Below the pieces are notes generated by a model, which worked only from the letters and a program-made list of their open reading frames with translations, ran no database searches and had not been told where the DNA came from. DNA of 64,000 nucleotides from Candidatus Dormiibacterota bacterium (lineage in GTDB: Bacteria; Chloroflexota; Dormibacteria; Dormibacterales; Dormibacteraceae). This document shows, one piece after another, positions 25,525 to 35,105 of this stretch. The stretch covers positions 1 through 64,000 of the forward strand of contig PNAG01000006.1 in the NCBI GenBank assembly GCA_003169845.1. The letters run 5' to 3'. Position 1 is the first letter of the stretch; every line of letters starts with the position of its first letter. A program made the translations under genes and the position numbers.

Positions 25525-26919
25525 GTGCCCGACGCATCCATGGTTCGGGTGCGAATCGCGCCCAGCCCCACCGGCTTCGCTCACCTGGGCACGGCCAGCA
25601 CCGCCCTCTACAACATCCTCTTCGCCCGCGCCAACGGCGGGACCTTCGCGCTGCGCATCGACGACACCGACGCCGAGCGCAACCGCCCCGAGTACGAGCT
25701 CCTCATCTATGAGTCCCTGCGGTGGCTCGGCCTCGATTGGGATGAAGGCCCAGACAAAGGCGGCCCGTACGCCCCGTACCGCCAGTCCGAGCGGCTGGAC
25801 CTCTACAAGCAGCACGCTGCCCAGCTGCTCGCGGACGGGAAGGCGTATCGCTGCTACTGCACCCCGGAAGAGCTCGACGCCGAACGCAAGCAGGCGCAGG
25901 CGGAGAAGCGGCCCTACAAGTATTCGCGCCGCTGCTTGACCAATCCTCCGACGGGACGGGCCGAGTTCACCGTGCGCTTCAAGGTCCCCGGCGGCGAGGT
26001 GAAGTTCAAGGACATGATTCGTGGCGACATGAGCTTCGACTCGGACCTGATCGGCGACTTCATCATCGTCAAGTCAAACGGCTATCCGGTCTATCAGTTC
26101 GCCAGCCCTGTGGACGACGCCGTCATGAAGATCAGCCACGTGATCCGCGGCGAAGAGCACCTTTCGAACACGCCTTACCACCTGATGTTGATCGACGCGC
26201 TCGGCTACGAGCGACCGACTGCGTATGCGCATATGCCTCTGATCCTGGCGAAAGACGGGACCAAGATGTCGAAGCGCAAGCATCCCGAGACCAACCTCGC
26301 CCTCTATCGCGAGCAGGGCTACTTGCCCGAGGCGCTGATCAACTATCTGGCTCTGCTGGGCTGGAATCCTGGCACGTCGCAGGAGATCTTCACGTTCGAC
26401 GAGCTCGTCCAGGCTTTCTCGTTCGACCGCGTGCAGCATGCGGGAGCGCGCTTCGATTGGGAGAAGCTCAACTGGATCAACGGCGAGTACATCCGCAGGC
26501 TCGACGACGAGGAGCTCGTGCGACGGCTTCAGCCGTTTCTCCCGAATCTCGATGAGGCGACGATCAGGCGCGCGGTGCCGGCTCTCAAGACCCGCATGGC
26601 GAAGCTGGCCGATGCGGCGACCCTGCTGGAATACCTCTGGACCAATCCTCCGGCCCCAGCCCTCGAACCCGAAGCACTTGAGCGTGTGCGCGCCGCGATC
26701 GCGGTTTTGAACGACGTGCCGTGGGAACAACAGGCGATCCACGACTCGCTGATGGGAGTGGTCGAAAAATCCGGCCTGGGCCCCAACAAGACCTTCATGC
26801 CGATCCGCCTCGCCGTGACGGGCAAGAAGATCTCACCGCCGATCGACTACACGCTTGCGCTCCTGCCCAAGGAAGTTGCGATGTCGCGGCTGCAGCGCGT
26901 GGCGGGAGTGACCGCATAA
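25525..26919 (+). CDS. gltX: Glutamyl-tRNA synthetase
   Basis: 464 residues, normal for bacterial GluRS. RIAPSPTGFAHLGTASTALY carries the HIGH-equivalent (HLGT), GTKMSKRKHPE is the KMSKS loop, and CYCTPEELDAERKQAQ lies in the zinc-knuckle region. The C-terminal anticodon-binding helices are complete. Three starts are in frame: ATG 25519, GTG 25525 and ATG 25540. GTG 25525 fits the 6-nt spacing from TAGCAT; ATG 25540 gives the classical MVRVRIAPSP start. It charges tRNA-Glu (and possibly tRNA-Gln for later amidation). lgt begins on the base after its stop. Confidence 0.95.
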   Translation: MPDASMVRVRIAPSPTGFAHLGTASTALYNILFARANGGTFALRIDDTDAERNRPEYELLIYESLRWLGLDWDEGPDKGGPYAPYRQSERLDLYKQHAAQLLADGKAYRCYCTPEELDAERKQAQAEKRPYKYSRRCLTNPPTGRAEFTVRFKVPGGEVKFKDMIRGDMSFDSDLIGDFIIVKSNGYPVYQFASPVDDAVMKISHVIRGEEHLSNTPYHLMLIDALGYERPTAYAHMPLILAKDGTKMSKRKHPETNLALYREQGYLPEALINYLALLGWNPGTSQEIFTFDELVQAFSFDRVQHAGARFDWEKLNWINGEYIRRLDDEELVRRLQPFLPNLDEATIRRAVPALKTRMAKLADAATLLEYLWTNPPAPALEPEALERVRAAIAVLNDVPWEQQAIHDSLMGVVEKSGLGPNKTFMPIRLAVTGKKISPPIDYTLALLPKEVAMSRLQRVAGVTA

Positions 26920-27747
26920 ATGCCGCTCACCATCGTCATCGACCTCAACCCAAACCTCTTTCGCATCGGGCCCTTCCTGATCACGTGGCACGGAGTGTTC
27001 GCGGTGCTGGGCATCCTTGCCGGCGCGCGACTTGGACTGTGGCTCCTGGAGAAGGACGGCGTCGACACCACGCGCAGCGCGGATGGCGTGGCCTGGATGG
27101 TGGTCGTCGGTCTCGTTGGGGCGCGGCTCCTCTACGTCTGGGAGAACTTCAAGCTCTTCGCCGGCGGGCAGATCCTTCGGGTCTTTGCCTTGACCGAGGG
27201 CGGAATCAGTCAGTGGGGCGGGCTCTTCGGCGCCGCGGCCGGCGCGTACATCTGGTCTCGCCGCGCGAAGTTCTCCTACTGGAAGCTCATCGACGCCAGC
27301 GGCGCCGCCGCGATGATCGGCCTGGCCATCGGCCGCATCGGCGACGTGATCAACGGCGAGCACCACGGCACAGCGACCAGCGTGCCATGGGGCGTCGAGT
27401 ACGTGAACCCGGCCACGCTGGGTGAGCCTGGGTTGGTGGTGCATCCCGAGGTCGCCTACGAGATGGTCCTCACGCTTGCGCTGCTGGGAGCCTTGCTTCC
27501 ATTTCACCAGCGCTTGAAGGCGCGGCTGCCGGATGGCGTGCTGGGGCTGATCTATCTCGGTCTCTACGCGATTGGGCGGTTCTTCCTCAGCTTCTATCGC
27601 ACCGATCCGGCGGTGTTCCTCGGACTGCGGCAGGCGCAGCTGGCGTCGCTGCTCATGGTGGCGATCGCGGTCGTCGCCATCCCTCTGCTCTACCGGCGAG
27701 CGCGTGCCGCCGGCAAGCCCACCGTTACCGAGGCGGCTGCGGTCTAA
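26920..27747 (+). CDS. lgt: Prolipoprotein diacylglyceryl transferase
   Basis: 275 residues, seven membrane helices, standard Lgt length. It attaches diacylglycerol from phosphatidylglycerol to the lipobox Cys of prolipoproteins. The family signature GRIGDVINGEHHG (about residues 138-150) is intact, as are FLITWHGVFAVLGILAG near the N-terminus with the conserved His and YRTDPAVFLGLRQAQ near the C-terminus. ATG follows the gltX TAA with no gap, so the genes are coupled. It overlaps the end of the convergent DUF72 gene by 23 nt. Confidence 0.95.
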   Translation: MPLTIVIDLNPNLFRIGPFLITWHGVFAVLGILAGARLGLWLLEKDGVDTTRSADGVAWMVVVGLVGARLLYVWENFKLFAGGQILRVFALTEGGISQWGGLFGAAAGAYIWSRRAKFSYWKLIDASGAAAMIGLAIGRIGDVINGEHHGTATSVPWGVEYVNPATLGEPGLVVHPEVAYEMVLTLALLGALLPFHQRLKARLPDGVLGLIYLGLYAIGRFFLSFYRTDPAVFLGLRQAQLASLLMVAIAVVAIPLLYRRARAAGKPTVTEAAAV

Positions 27748-28426
27748 CCGCTTTCACCAAGCGCTGGGCCAGACCTGGCGCCTCCGGGTCGTGCTTGAAG
27801 TACACGTGGACGTCCTCGTGCGCGGCGGCCGCCGACCGCACCTCCTCGATCCACGGGCGAAGAGACGCGGTCGTGTAGCCGCGCCGAAGGCGGAAGTAAG
27901 CCACCGGCCCGAGGTCCATCACGGGCGCCCGCGGCCACTTCTCCTCGTCGGTGACGACCAGCGCTCCGCGGTGCGCGCGTATCACGCGATAGGTCTGTTC
28001 GCAGAACCACGATTCATGGCGGAACTCCGCGGCGGCCGGACGCGCGAGCGCGGCGAGCAACGAGTCGAGCAGACCGAGGTTCAGCTGGCGCGCCGGCGGA
28101 AACTGCAAGAGGATCGGACCAAGGTGCTCGCCCAACGGTGCCAGCCGCTTGCTGAAGATGCCGGCGAGCCCAACCCGATCGAATCCTTCCGCGGAGTAGG
28201 TCAGGCCACGAGCGGCCTTCATGCAGAATCGAAAGCCGGGGGGCGTGGTCGCAGCCCAGTTCGACAGCGCGTTCTCTGGCGGGGTGCGATAGAAGCTGCC
28301 GTTGAGCTCGACCCCGTTGAGACGCTCCGCGTAGTAGGCGAGCATCCGCGAGCCAGACAGCGTTGCGGGATAGAACTTTCCCTTCCAGCCTGGGTAGCTG
28401 AAGCCGGACGTCCCGGCGTAGATCAA
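27725..28426 (-). CDS. DUF72 (YecE-like) protein
   Basis: 233 residues with the DUF72 TIM-barrel-like pattern: IYAGTSGFSYPGWKGKFYP at the start, YYAERLNGVELNGSFYRTP, LLQFPPARQLNL, and AYFRLRRG near the end. Start TTG at 28426 overlaps the rlmN stop as TTGA; this places the AGTSGFSYPGW motif at the usual N-terminus, so the upstream extension is not needed. The biochemical role of the family is unsettled. Last gene of the minus-strand run from the kinase. Confidence 0.88.
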   Translation of the reverse strand: MIYAGTSGFSYPGWKGKFYPATLSGSRMLAYYAERLNGVELNGSFYRTPPENALSNWAATTPPGFRFCMKAARGLTYSAEGFDRVGLAGIFSKRLAPLGEHLGPILLQFPPARQLNLGLLDSLLAALARPAAAEFRHESWFCEQTYRVIRAHRGALVVTDEEKWPRAPVMDLGPVAYFRLRRGYTTASLRPWIEEVRSAAAAHEDVHVYFKHDPEAPGLAQRLVKAVRPQPPR

Positions 28427-29484
28427 GAAACCGCGACCTTGCCGCGCATCACGCGCTCGTGCAGCTGGCCGCACGCCGCGTCCGCTTCACGCCCGCGGGT
28501 GTCGCGCACCGTGACGTTGAGGCCCTGAGCCTCGACCATCTCTTTGAAGCGCCGGATCGCGGCACGGTCGGGGGCTTTGAAGGGCGTGTCCTCAACCGGG
28601 TTGAATGGGATCAGGTTCACGTGCGCGAGCTTCCGGCGCAGCAGCGACCCGAGCTCCTTCGCGTCCTGCTCGGTGTCGTTGACGCCGGCCAGCAGCACCC
28701 ACTCGTAGCTCACGCGCCGGCCCGTCTTGGTCGCATAGCCCTGGGCGGCGCCCACCAGGTCACGCACCGGGTACTTGCGATTGATCGGCACAAGCACGTC
28801 GCGCAGCTCATCCCGAGCCGCATGCAGTGAGATGGCCAGCGTCACGGGCAGCCCCTCACCGGCAAGCTGCTCGATCCTCGGGATCAGGCCGCTGGTCGAC
28901 ACGACGATGCGACGCGGGCTGATGCCGAGCAGCTGCGGGTCCGCCATGCGGCGTACCGATTCGAGCACCGCCGCGTAATTGGCCATGGGCTCGCCCATGC
29001 CCATGAAAACGACATGCGACAGGCGCCGCTCCTCTGCGGTCAGGACGCGGACGGCGTCGACCGCCTGCTCAACGATCTCGTGCGCTTTGAGGTTGCGGCC
29101 GAAGGGAAACTTGCCGGTCGCGCAGAAAGGGCAGCCGATGGGGCATCCCGCCTGAGAGGAGATGCACAGCGTGGAGCGATCGGAGTACCGCATCACGACC
29201 GCCTCCACCGAATGCCCGCCGTCGAGCTCGAAGAGCGTCTTGGTCGTCAGCGCGCCGTCGGCCTGGTTGAGGGCGACCGGTCGCAGCGAGGTGATCCTGA
29301 AATCTCGCTCCAACGCCTCGCGAAGCGCCTTGGGCAGATCGTGCATCTCCTGGAACGAGGCTGCCCCGCGGGCCAGCCATCCCCAGATCTGCCGTCCGCG
29401 ATACACGGGCAGATCGTTGGTCACCAGCCACGCTTCGAGCTCGTCCGGTGACAACGACAGAATTGCCGGCTTCAGGTCGACCAC
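28423..29484 (-). CDS. rlmN: Dual-specificity 23S rRNA/tRNA adenine-C2 methyltransferase
   Basis: 353 residues, the RlmN length. Radical-SAM cluster motif CPIGCPFC at Cys114, Cys118 and Cys121; GMGEPMANYAAVLESVR is the SAM-binding glycine-rich part; SLHAARDELRDVLVPINRKY and DTRGREADAACGQL with the C-terminal catalytic Cys are intact. It methylates A2503 of 23S rRNA and A37 of some tRNAs. The Cfr-type resistance variant is unlikely: the typical RlmN N-terminus (YRGRQIWGWLARG) is present. DUF72 overlaps its end by 4 nt. Confidence 0.95.
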   Translation of the reverse strand: MVDLKPAILSLSPDELEAWLVTNDLPVYRGRQIWGWLARGAASFQEMHDLPKALREALERDFRITSLRPVALNQADGALTTKTLFELDGGHSVEAVVMRYSDRSTLCISSQAGCPIGCPFCATGKFPFGRNLKAHEIVEQAVDAVRVLTAEERRLSHVVFMGMGEPMANYAAVLESVRRMADPQLLGISPRRIVVSTSGLIPRIEQLAGEGLPVTLAISLHAARDELRDVLVPINRKYPVRDLVGAAQGYATKTGRRVSYEWVLLAGVNDTEQDAKELGSLLRRKLAHVNLIPFNPVEDTPFKAPDRAAIRRFKEMVEAQGLNVTVRDTRGREADAACGQLHERVMRGKVAVS

Positions 29485-29489
29485 GGCGC

Positions 29490-30266
29490 CTACGATACCG
29501 GCGCCTCGAAAGTTTCCCCGTCTCCGTGGCCGGTCGAGCGGACCGCGCCGTCGTCGATCAGCTTGCGCAGGTGCGCGCGCATCGTCATCTCGGCGGCGAC
29601 CAACAGCTGCTGGTCCAGATCACCATAAACGCGGCGGGTCAGCTCCTGTGCGGTGCCGCCACCGCGCCTCACCTGCCACAGCACCTGGGCCTCCCGTTCG
29701 AGGCGGTGCTCGCGGTACTCGTGGATCTTTCCCATCGCATCTTCGACCGGGTCCCAATGGCCGGGAAACAGGAGCCGGGGGCGCAGCGCGGCGACCCTGT
29801 CGAGCGAGCGCAGGTAGGCGGCCACGTCGCCTTCCGGGTAGGTAACCATCGAGCTCCCGCGGCCGAGGATGAGGTCGCCGGTGAACAAGACCCGGTCCTC
29901 CGCAAGCCAGAAGCACAGATGGTCGGCACTGTGTCCAGGCGTATGGAGCGCGGTCACGTTCAACGTGCCGACGCGAACCACGTCATCGTCGGCGAGCTCG
30001 GGAAACCGACGGACCGAGGCATGGTGCGCGGCGGCAACGCGCTCCGCGAGGGGCAGGTGATCGGGATGTGAGTGCGTGACCAGCACCACGCCGACCGTCG
30101 CCGCCCCGATCCGTTCGTTGATCGCCGCGAGATGACTCTCATCGTCGGGCCCGGGGTCGATCACGGCGAGGACCGGTCCCGCCTCGACGATCCAGGTGTT
30201 CGTCCCCGGACCGGTGTACGGCCCCGGATTGGGGGCAACAACGCGATGCACTAGAGCCACGGCCAC
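29490..30266 (-). CDS. Metallo-beta-lactamase-fold hydrolase with C-terminal winged helix (LACTB2-like)
   Basis: 258 residues. Metal-binding motif THSHPDHLP (HxHxDH), HTPGHSADHLCFWL, FTGDLILGRGSS and LLFPGHWDPVED supply all the usual ligands for a two-metal site. The last ~70 residues (QELTRRVYGDLDQQLLVAAE, MTMRAHLRKLIDDGAV) form a winged helix as in the LACTB2 group, which includes RNA-cleaving enzymes. It lies 5 nt upstream of rlmN and 13 nt downstream of the kinase-like gene. The substrate is unknown. Confidence 0.88.
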   Translation of the reverse strand: MAVALVHRVVAPNPGPYTGPGTNTWIVEAGPVLAVIDPGPDDESHLAAINERIGAATVGVVLVTHSHPDHLPLAERVAAAHHASVRRFPELADDDVVRVGTLNVTALHTPGHSADHLCFWLAEDRVLFTGDLILGRGSSMVTYPEGDVAAYLRSLDRVAALRPRLLFPGHWDPVEDAMGKIHEYREHRLEREAQVLWQVRRGGGTAQELTRRVYGDLDQQLLVAAEMTMRAHLRKLIDDGAVRSTGHGDGETFEAPVS

Positions 30267-30279
30267 GGCTCCTCAGTCA

Positions 30280-31026
30280 TCAGCGGGAATGATGGGCCGG
30301 CAGGTAGATGTCCGCCCCATCACGCCGGGCGGTGTCGAGCCAACCGTCGAGGTGCGTGTCAACGATCAGCCGCAGGAGCGGTTCGCCCATCTCGGGCACA
30401 GGCATGGGGCGCCGAGGGCGAGCGGCATCGATGCGCACCCTCCACCACGAGCCCATGGGCTCGGCCGCGATGCTCAGGCCGTCCGGACCCAGCCAATCCT
30501 TGGCGCGGGTGAAAGCTTCGACCAGCGCGGGCTCCGACCCGAGCACCACGGCGCTTGCGGGTAGATCGCGCGCAGCAAAAGGGGTGGCCAGGTTGAGCAC
30601 CGCACCGAGCACGACTCCGCGCGCACCGTCCTTCGACTGGACCGCCGCAGCCTCCAGGGCGGCCGCCCGGCGCGCGACCTCCTGCGCCTGCTCGTACACG
30701 GCCTCGAGCATTTCCGGCCGGCCGAAGGCGGACTGGCGCGCCGACTCCTGCAACGCGAGGACTGCCGAACGGAGCTTGTGGCCAAGCCGCGCGAGGAGGT
30801 AAGCGCGATGCTCGTCGACCATGAGCTGGCCGAGCTCGGCGCTGCGCCGCGCAGGGCCGAGGCCTCCTTCGCCGGCCCAACCGACGAGGCGGCCACCGAG
30901 GCTGAGGGGCTTCCACGGCCCACCCGGCGGCGGAAAGTCGAAGTCGGCGGGTCCGTGACGCCGGTGGTCGGGGATCGACTCCATTCCACCGCCGACTCTC
31001 ACCCACATCGGCGCGGCGGCGTTCAT
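30280..31026 (-). CDS. Degenerate histidine-kinase-like protein lacking an ATPase domain
   Basis: 248 residues from ATG at 31026; more N-terminal sequence of the open frame is shadow of the kinase gene. Residues about 78-130 look like a HisKA dimerisation hairpin (LARLGHKLRSAVLALQESA) followed by helical YEQAQEVARRAAALEAAAV. The remaining 110 residues are strand-rich (SAVVLGSEPALVEAF, GSWWRVRIDA) but lack the N, G1 and G2 boxes of kinases. It follows the giant kinase gene by 35 nt. It may pair with that kinase, in the manner of degenerate phosphotransferase-like partners; this is inference. Confidence 0.6.
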   Translation of the reverse strand: MNAAAPMWVRVGGGMESIPDHRRHGPADFDFPPPGGPWKPLSLGGRLVGWAGEGGLGPARRSAELGQLMVDEHRAYLLARLGHKLRSAVLALQESARQSAFGRPEMLEAVYEQAQEVARRAAALEAAAVQSKDGARGVVLGAVLNLATPFAARDLPASAVVLGSEPALVEAFTRAKDWLGPDGLSIAAEPMGSWWRVRIDAARPRRPMPVPEMGEPLLRLIVDTHLDGWLDTARRDGADIYLPAHHSR

Positions 31027-31061
31027 TGGTTGCTTAACGGTAGTGGAGTGGGACCCCGGGG

Positions 31062-34000
31062 TCAGCGCGGCATCCGTGCAGGTACCGTGAACTTGAACGT
31101 CGTGCCGTTGCGGTCGCTCGACGCGACCCAGATCCGTCCGCCGAACGATCGCTCGACGACGAGACGGCAGAGATACAGGCCCAGGCCGAGCCCCCCCTGG
31201 GAGCGGTTGCGCCCGGCCGGCCCGGTCTTCTCGAACAGCGACTCGAGGCTGGCGGAGGGCAGGCCCTGGCCATGGTCGGCGACCGTGATCTCGAGCCAGC
31301 CGCGGTTCAGCTGTCGCGCCTCGACGCGCACGGGCCCATCGGTGTACTCCAGCGCATTGCCGATCAGGTTGGTGAGCACCTGGCCCAGGTGGGTGGATTC
31401 GCATTGGGCAGGCGCCAGACCCGGGGGCAGGCTGACCTCAACCGCGGCCGAACGCTCCTGGTATCGATGCAGCAGGACGCCCATCACGCCTTCGATCGCG
31501 GAACCCAGATCCACCGCCTCGGGGGTGGGCTCGAAATGCCTCGTCTCGAGCTTGGCGATGATGAGCTGGCTTTCGACCAGGCTGAGCAGGCGGTCCGACG
31601 ATTCGTAAGCCTCCTGCAGCAGCTCGCGCCGGCCGGCCGCGTCGATCGTGTTGTCCCACTGCATGATCCCGGCCAGCGTGTTCTTCATTGCGGCGGCCGG
31701 GCTGCGGACCTCGTGGCCGATGGCTCTCAGCATCAGGTCCTTCGCTTCCAGCGCGATTCGCTGCGCGGTCACGTCTTCGTGCAGCGTCAGGATGCCCGCG
31801 GGCTCTCCCTCGAGCCCGGGGATCACGACACGGCGGACGTGGACCGTGCGGTCCGGGTCGTGCATGTGGAGCTCGAGCGTGCCGTCCGACTCGCCGTTCT
31901 CGCTGAGGATCGCGCCGGCCGCCGAGTAGATCTCGGCCGGTTTCCGCCCCGGCATCTCCGATGCCTGGAGGTTGTAGATCGATTCGACCTCCGGGTTCGC
32001 GTATACGATGCGGCCGGCGGCATCCTCGAGCATCACGCCCACCGGCGAGTGGCGGAGGATCGCGTTCATCATCCGGCGCTCTCGATCCAGCGCGTCGACC
32101 AGCTCCAGCTGGCCGATCAGGACCGCGGCCTGGCCGGCGAGAACCGCGCCGAGGCGCCTGGTCTCAGCCCCGCCGCCGGTCATCCTCGCGACCAGCAGTC
32201 CCGCGAGCCCGCCCTCAACCTGGATCGGGATGGCGAAGGCATCCGGCGGAGCGCCAAGTAGGTCAAGCAGCGCGCGCAGCCGGCGACTTCCGGCAGGCGA
32301 CGAGACCGCACGCAGCAGCTGCCCGCTGTCGCTCACCGGGACTTTCGGGGTCTCCTCGCCGTCGTCGGAGCGCCGTACCAGCTGTCCGTCCTCGAGCAGC
32401 CAGAGCTCGCCCTGCGAACCGGCCAGCGCGTTGCTGACCAGCCTTCCCATCTCCGAACGCGCTCGTTCCGGCTCGGTCGGGGTCAGCTTGGCGAACGCGG
32501 CCACCGCTTCCAGCGTGCGAATGCGGCCTCGGGTTTCCGCGACAAGCCTGGAGTTCTCGATAGCGACCGCCGCGTGACGGGCAAAGTCGAGAGCGGCCGA
32601 GGTCGGTTCGGCGAGGTGAGTCGAGGCGTGTACCGACCCGATGGCTCCGACGAGACGGTCGCCATACCACAACGGGATCAGGCTCCACGCATGTCCGTGC
32701 GTGGTGCCGCTGACGAGACCTGTTGGTGCATCGCGCCAGCTGTCCTCTGAGCTGAGCCCGGCCCAGGACAGGACCTGCTCCGCCGCCGAGTCGCCTGTGC
32801 CACGTGTGCCGCTGATCCGGCCCTCGAGGTCGAAAGCCCAGCACACCGCGCCCGCGCACTCGAGCATCGTCCGCGCCTGTTCGGCGATGTTTGCCACCAC
32901 GCTCATGAGCTCGTGGCCCGCAAGCGCCGCCAGCTCCTGGATGCGCACCGACTGTGCCAGGGCCAGTTCGTTGGCGTGGTGGAGGCGCATCGTGCGCAGC
33001 GCGATGCCGACCACGGGTGCGGCTGTCTCGAGCAGCTTGAGGTGTGCCGGCTGGAAACGGCCGCCGTCGTTGCGGATCGCGGCGATGCCCGCGACAACTC
33101 GCTCGTCTTGCGTGATCGGCACCCAGGCGACATGGCTTGGCGACCGGCTGAAGATGTAGCCTCCGATCGGACCGTCGAGGTCGGCGGGCTCGGCCGGCCC
33201 GACGTCGAGCACCATCCCTCCGTGTTCGATCATCCTGCGGAAGAACGGCGCCTGAGACATCGAAACCGGCCCGACGGCGGCCGCCTCGCCGCCCCGCTCG
33301 CCGGTAAACCCGGCCATGTCGCCGGCCACATCGAGGTACGCGAGGGCCATTTGCGTCGCCTCGAGGTACTCGGAGACGACCGAGAAGATCGCCTCTGCGA
33401 TCTGGCGCTCGTCAGCCGCCCCGGCGACGCCCATCTCGAGGACGTGGAGCGCCTCGAGCCGCGCCCGCTCGGCCTGCGCCTGGGCGAAGTGGTCGGCGTT
33501 CGCAAGCGCCAGGCTCACGTGCGCGGCGACGTCCTGGAGAAGCTTGACGTGCCATTCGTCGAACGCTCCCTCTCGATACGACTGCAGGGATAGCATGGCC
33601 GTGATGCGGTCGCCGCTCAGCACCGGCACCCAGACGAACGAGCGCGAAACCATGCGGCGGCCCGTCGGCGGTCCGGACACGAAAACGGCGGCCCCGCGCC
33701 CGACCGTCCACCGCTCCCGCTCCAGGTCTTTGCGCTGGAACGTGCGCGCCCATGGCGAGACGCGAACCAAGACTGGCTTTCCAGTCTCGTATGCCTCGCG
33801 CGATGGACCGGTGACCGCGAGGGCCACAGGCGGCACCACCTCTTCGACGCCGGCGACGTACTGATAGCCCTCGGCGACCGGCCCGTCCGGAGTTTGCGTG
33901 ATGGTGGCGAGAATGAAGCCGTCGAACTTCAGGAAGGTCGAGAGCTCCTCGCGAAGGGTGCGCATGATCGACCAGCGGTCGAGGCTCGAAGCGAGCCTGC

Positions 34001-35090
34001 GTCCGATCGAGTTGACGACCTCGAGCCTTCGCCTCTGGTCCTCGATCGCCTCGTAGCTGCGCGCGTTGCGCAGGGCAAGCGTGACCTCGTCCGAGACCAG
34101 CTCGAGGAAAGCCGCCGTCGAATCCTCATACGCATACGGCCGAGAGCACCGGATGCCGAACGCCCCCTTCGCCACGCCACCCTCTTTGATGGGCACCCAC
34201 AGCGACGAGGACGGCTGGTGGACGATCAAAGGTTTCGAGTCGCGCATCACAGTCCGCGCGGCGGCGTTGATCGGAGACCGCGTTGGAAGCCAGCGTGCGG
34301 TCGGGGCCGAATCCGCTTCGACGTGCATCAGCCGCACGCGGTCCGTCCCGTCGTCCTGCATCGCAACCATCTCGAGAGCATCCACCGGCAGTAGCTCGCG
34401 CAACGTGGTGTGGAGCCCGGTGATCACGCTCGCCTCGTCGAGGGTCGACGCCATGGCGCGCGCAATGCTGTTCAACGCCTCCAGGCGGCGGGCCTGGTTG
34501 CGCGTCAGCTCGTTGAGCGACGCATTCTTGAGGAGCACACCCACGCGGCGGTGGACCTCTTCCAGGAAGGCGACCTCAGTGGGCGGTACGCGGCGCTTGC
34601 GATAGCACTGGTAGATGACGCTGCCGATCAGCTCGCCCTGGTGCTCGACCGGGATCCAGACCGCCGTCTTGGTGTTGCGCCCGACGCCTGGCCCCTTGCC
34701 CACCTGCTGGCCCCTGGATGCGCCCCCGAGGACAGCCGAGCGGGGATTGGCGTACTGCCGGGCGAAGATGGAGTCGCGCAAGGGGCGCCGGCGAACGTCC
34801 TGGAGCACCCCGGAGTCGATCGCCAGCGATCGAAACCAACCCTCGCGTTCCAGCACGTGCAGGTTGATGACGTCGTAGGCGAACCTCGGATGCAGCCCGC
34901 GGTACAGGACCTGCACCAGGTCTGCCTCAGTGACGCAGCTGCCGAGCTCGTGGATCAGCGCCGACGACGAGGGCCCCAACCCGTCCTTCGACCGTCGCGG
35001 CGCCGCTTTGGGCCTTGACGGGGCGCCCTTCACCGGCCTGGAAGGCGCATGCGACCTGGCGCCTGGCCGGGCTGAACTGGGCATTGCCAC
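31062..35090 (-). CDS. Giant multi-GAF sensor histidine kinase
   Basis: 1342 residues, no membrane segment or signal peptide, so a soluble sensor. Several GAF-type modules in tandem occupy about residues 45-970, each with helices such as LARNARSYEAIEDQRRRLEV and ALANADHFAQAQAERARLEA linking them. A PAS domain follows (about 1000-1110, SPVGVMLEDAAGRIVYANP). The kinase core has the H-box AIGHEVRSPAAAM (near 1125), N-box NLIGNALEY, G1 DHGQGLP and G2 GGLGLGLY. Start GTG at 35090 (ATG at 35084 possible). It is divergent from a receiver-domain gene 15 bp away, its probable partner. Signals are unknown; GAF modules often bind cyclic nucleotides, heme, bilins or small aromatic ligands. Confidence 0.92.
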   Translation of the reverse strand: MAMPSSARPGARSHAPSRPVKGAPSRPKAAPRRSKDGLGPSSSALIHELGSCVTEADLVQVLYRGLHPRFAYDVINLHVLEREGWFRSLAIDSGVLQDVRRRPLRDSIFARQYANPRSAVLGGASRGQQVGKGPGVGRNTKTAVWIPVEHQGELIGSVIYQCYRKRRVPPTEVAFLEEVHRRVGVLLKNASLNELTRNQARRLEALNSIARAMASTLDEASVITGLHTTLRELLPVDALEMVAMQDDGTDRVRLMHVEADSAPTARWLPTRSPINAAARTVMRDSKPLIVHQPSSSLWVPIKEGGVAKGAFGIRCSRPYAYEDSTAAFLELVSDEVTLALRNARSYEAIEDQRRRLEVVNSIGRRLASSLDRWSIMRTLREELSTFLKFDGFILATITQTPDGPVAEGYQYVAGVEEVVPPVALAVTGPSREAYETGKPVLVRVSPWARTFQRKDLERERWTVGRGAAVFVSGPPTGRRMVSRSFVWVPVLSGDRITAMLSLQSYREGAFDEWHVKLLQDVAAHVSLALANADHFAQAQAERARLEALHVLEMGVAGAADERQIAEAIFSVVSEYLEATQMALAYLDVAGDMAGFTGERGGEAAAVGPVSMSQAPFFRRMIEHGGMVLDVGPAEPADLDGPIGGYIFSRSPSHVAWVPITQDERVVAGIAAIRNDGGRFQPAHLKLLETAAPVVGIALRTMRLHHANELALAQSVRIQELAALAGHELMSVVANIAEQARTMLECAGAVCWAFDLEGRISGTRGTGDSAAEQVLSWAGLSSEDSWRDAPTGLVSGTTHGHAWSLIPLWYGDRLVGAIGSVHASTHLAEPTSAALDFARHAAVAIENSRLVAETRGRIRTLEAVAAFAKLTPTEPERARSEMGRLVSNALAGSQGELWLLEDGQLVRRSDDGEETPKVPVSDSGQLLRAVSSPAGSRRLRALLDLLGAPPDAFAIPIQVEGGLAGLLVARMTGGGAETRRLGAVLAGQAAVLIGQLELVDALDRERRMMNAILRHSPVGVMLEDAAGRIVYANPEVESIYNLQASEMPGRKPAEIYSAAGAILSENGESDGTLELHMHDPDRTVHVRRVVIPGLEGEPAGILTLHEDVTAQRIALEAKDLMLRAIGHEVRSPAAAMKNTLAGIMQWDNTIDAAGRRELLQEAYESSDRLLSLVESQLIIAKLETRHFEPTPEAVDLGSAIEGVMGVLLHRYQERSAAVEVSLPPGLAPAQCESTHLGQVLTNLIGNALEYTDGPVRVEARQLNRGWLEITVADHGQGLPSASLESLFEKTGPAGRNRSQGGLGLGLYLCRLVVERSFGGRIWVASSDRNGTTFKFTVPARMPR

Positions 35091-35093
35091 GGA

Positions 35094-35100
35094 TACACTA
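35094..35100. promoter_or_regulatory. Symmetric -10 (TACACTA/TAGTGTA) between kinase and receiver genes
   Basis: TACACT (35094-35099) lies exactly 6 nt before the receiver GTG at 35106; on the minus strand TAGTGT lies 4 nt before the kinase GTG at 35090. With only 15 bp between the genes, one symmetric -10 probably serves both, giving nearly leaderless messages. Confidence 0.5.
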
Positions 35101-35105
35101 ACCCC

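Noticed and set aside
31027-31404. N-terminal extension of the kinase-like frame on the minus strand
   Set aside because: Overlaps the C-terminal kinase core in another frame; the translation is Arg/Pro-rich shadow sequence, and ATG 31026 gives a sensible protein.
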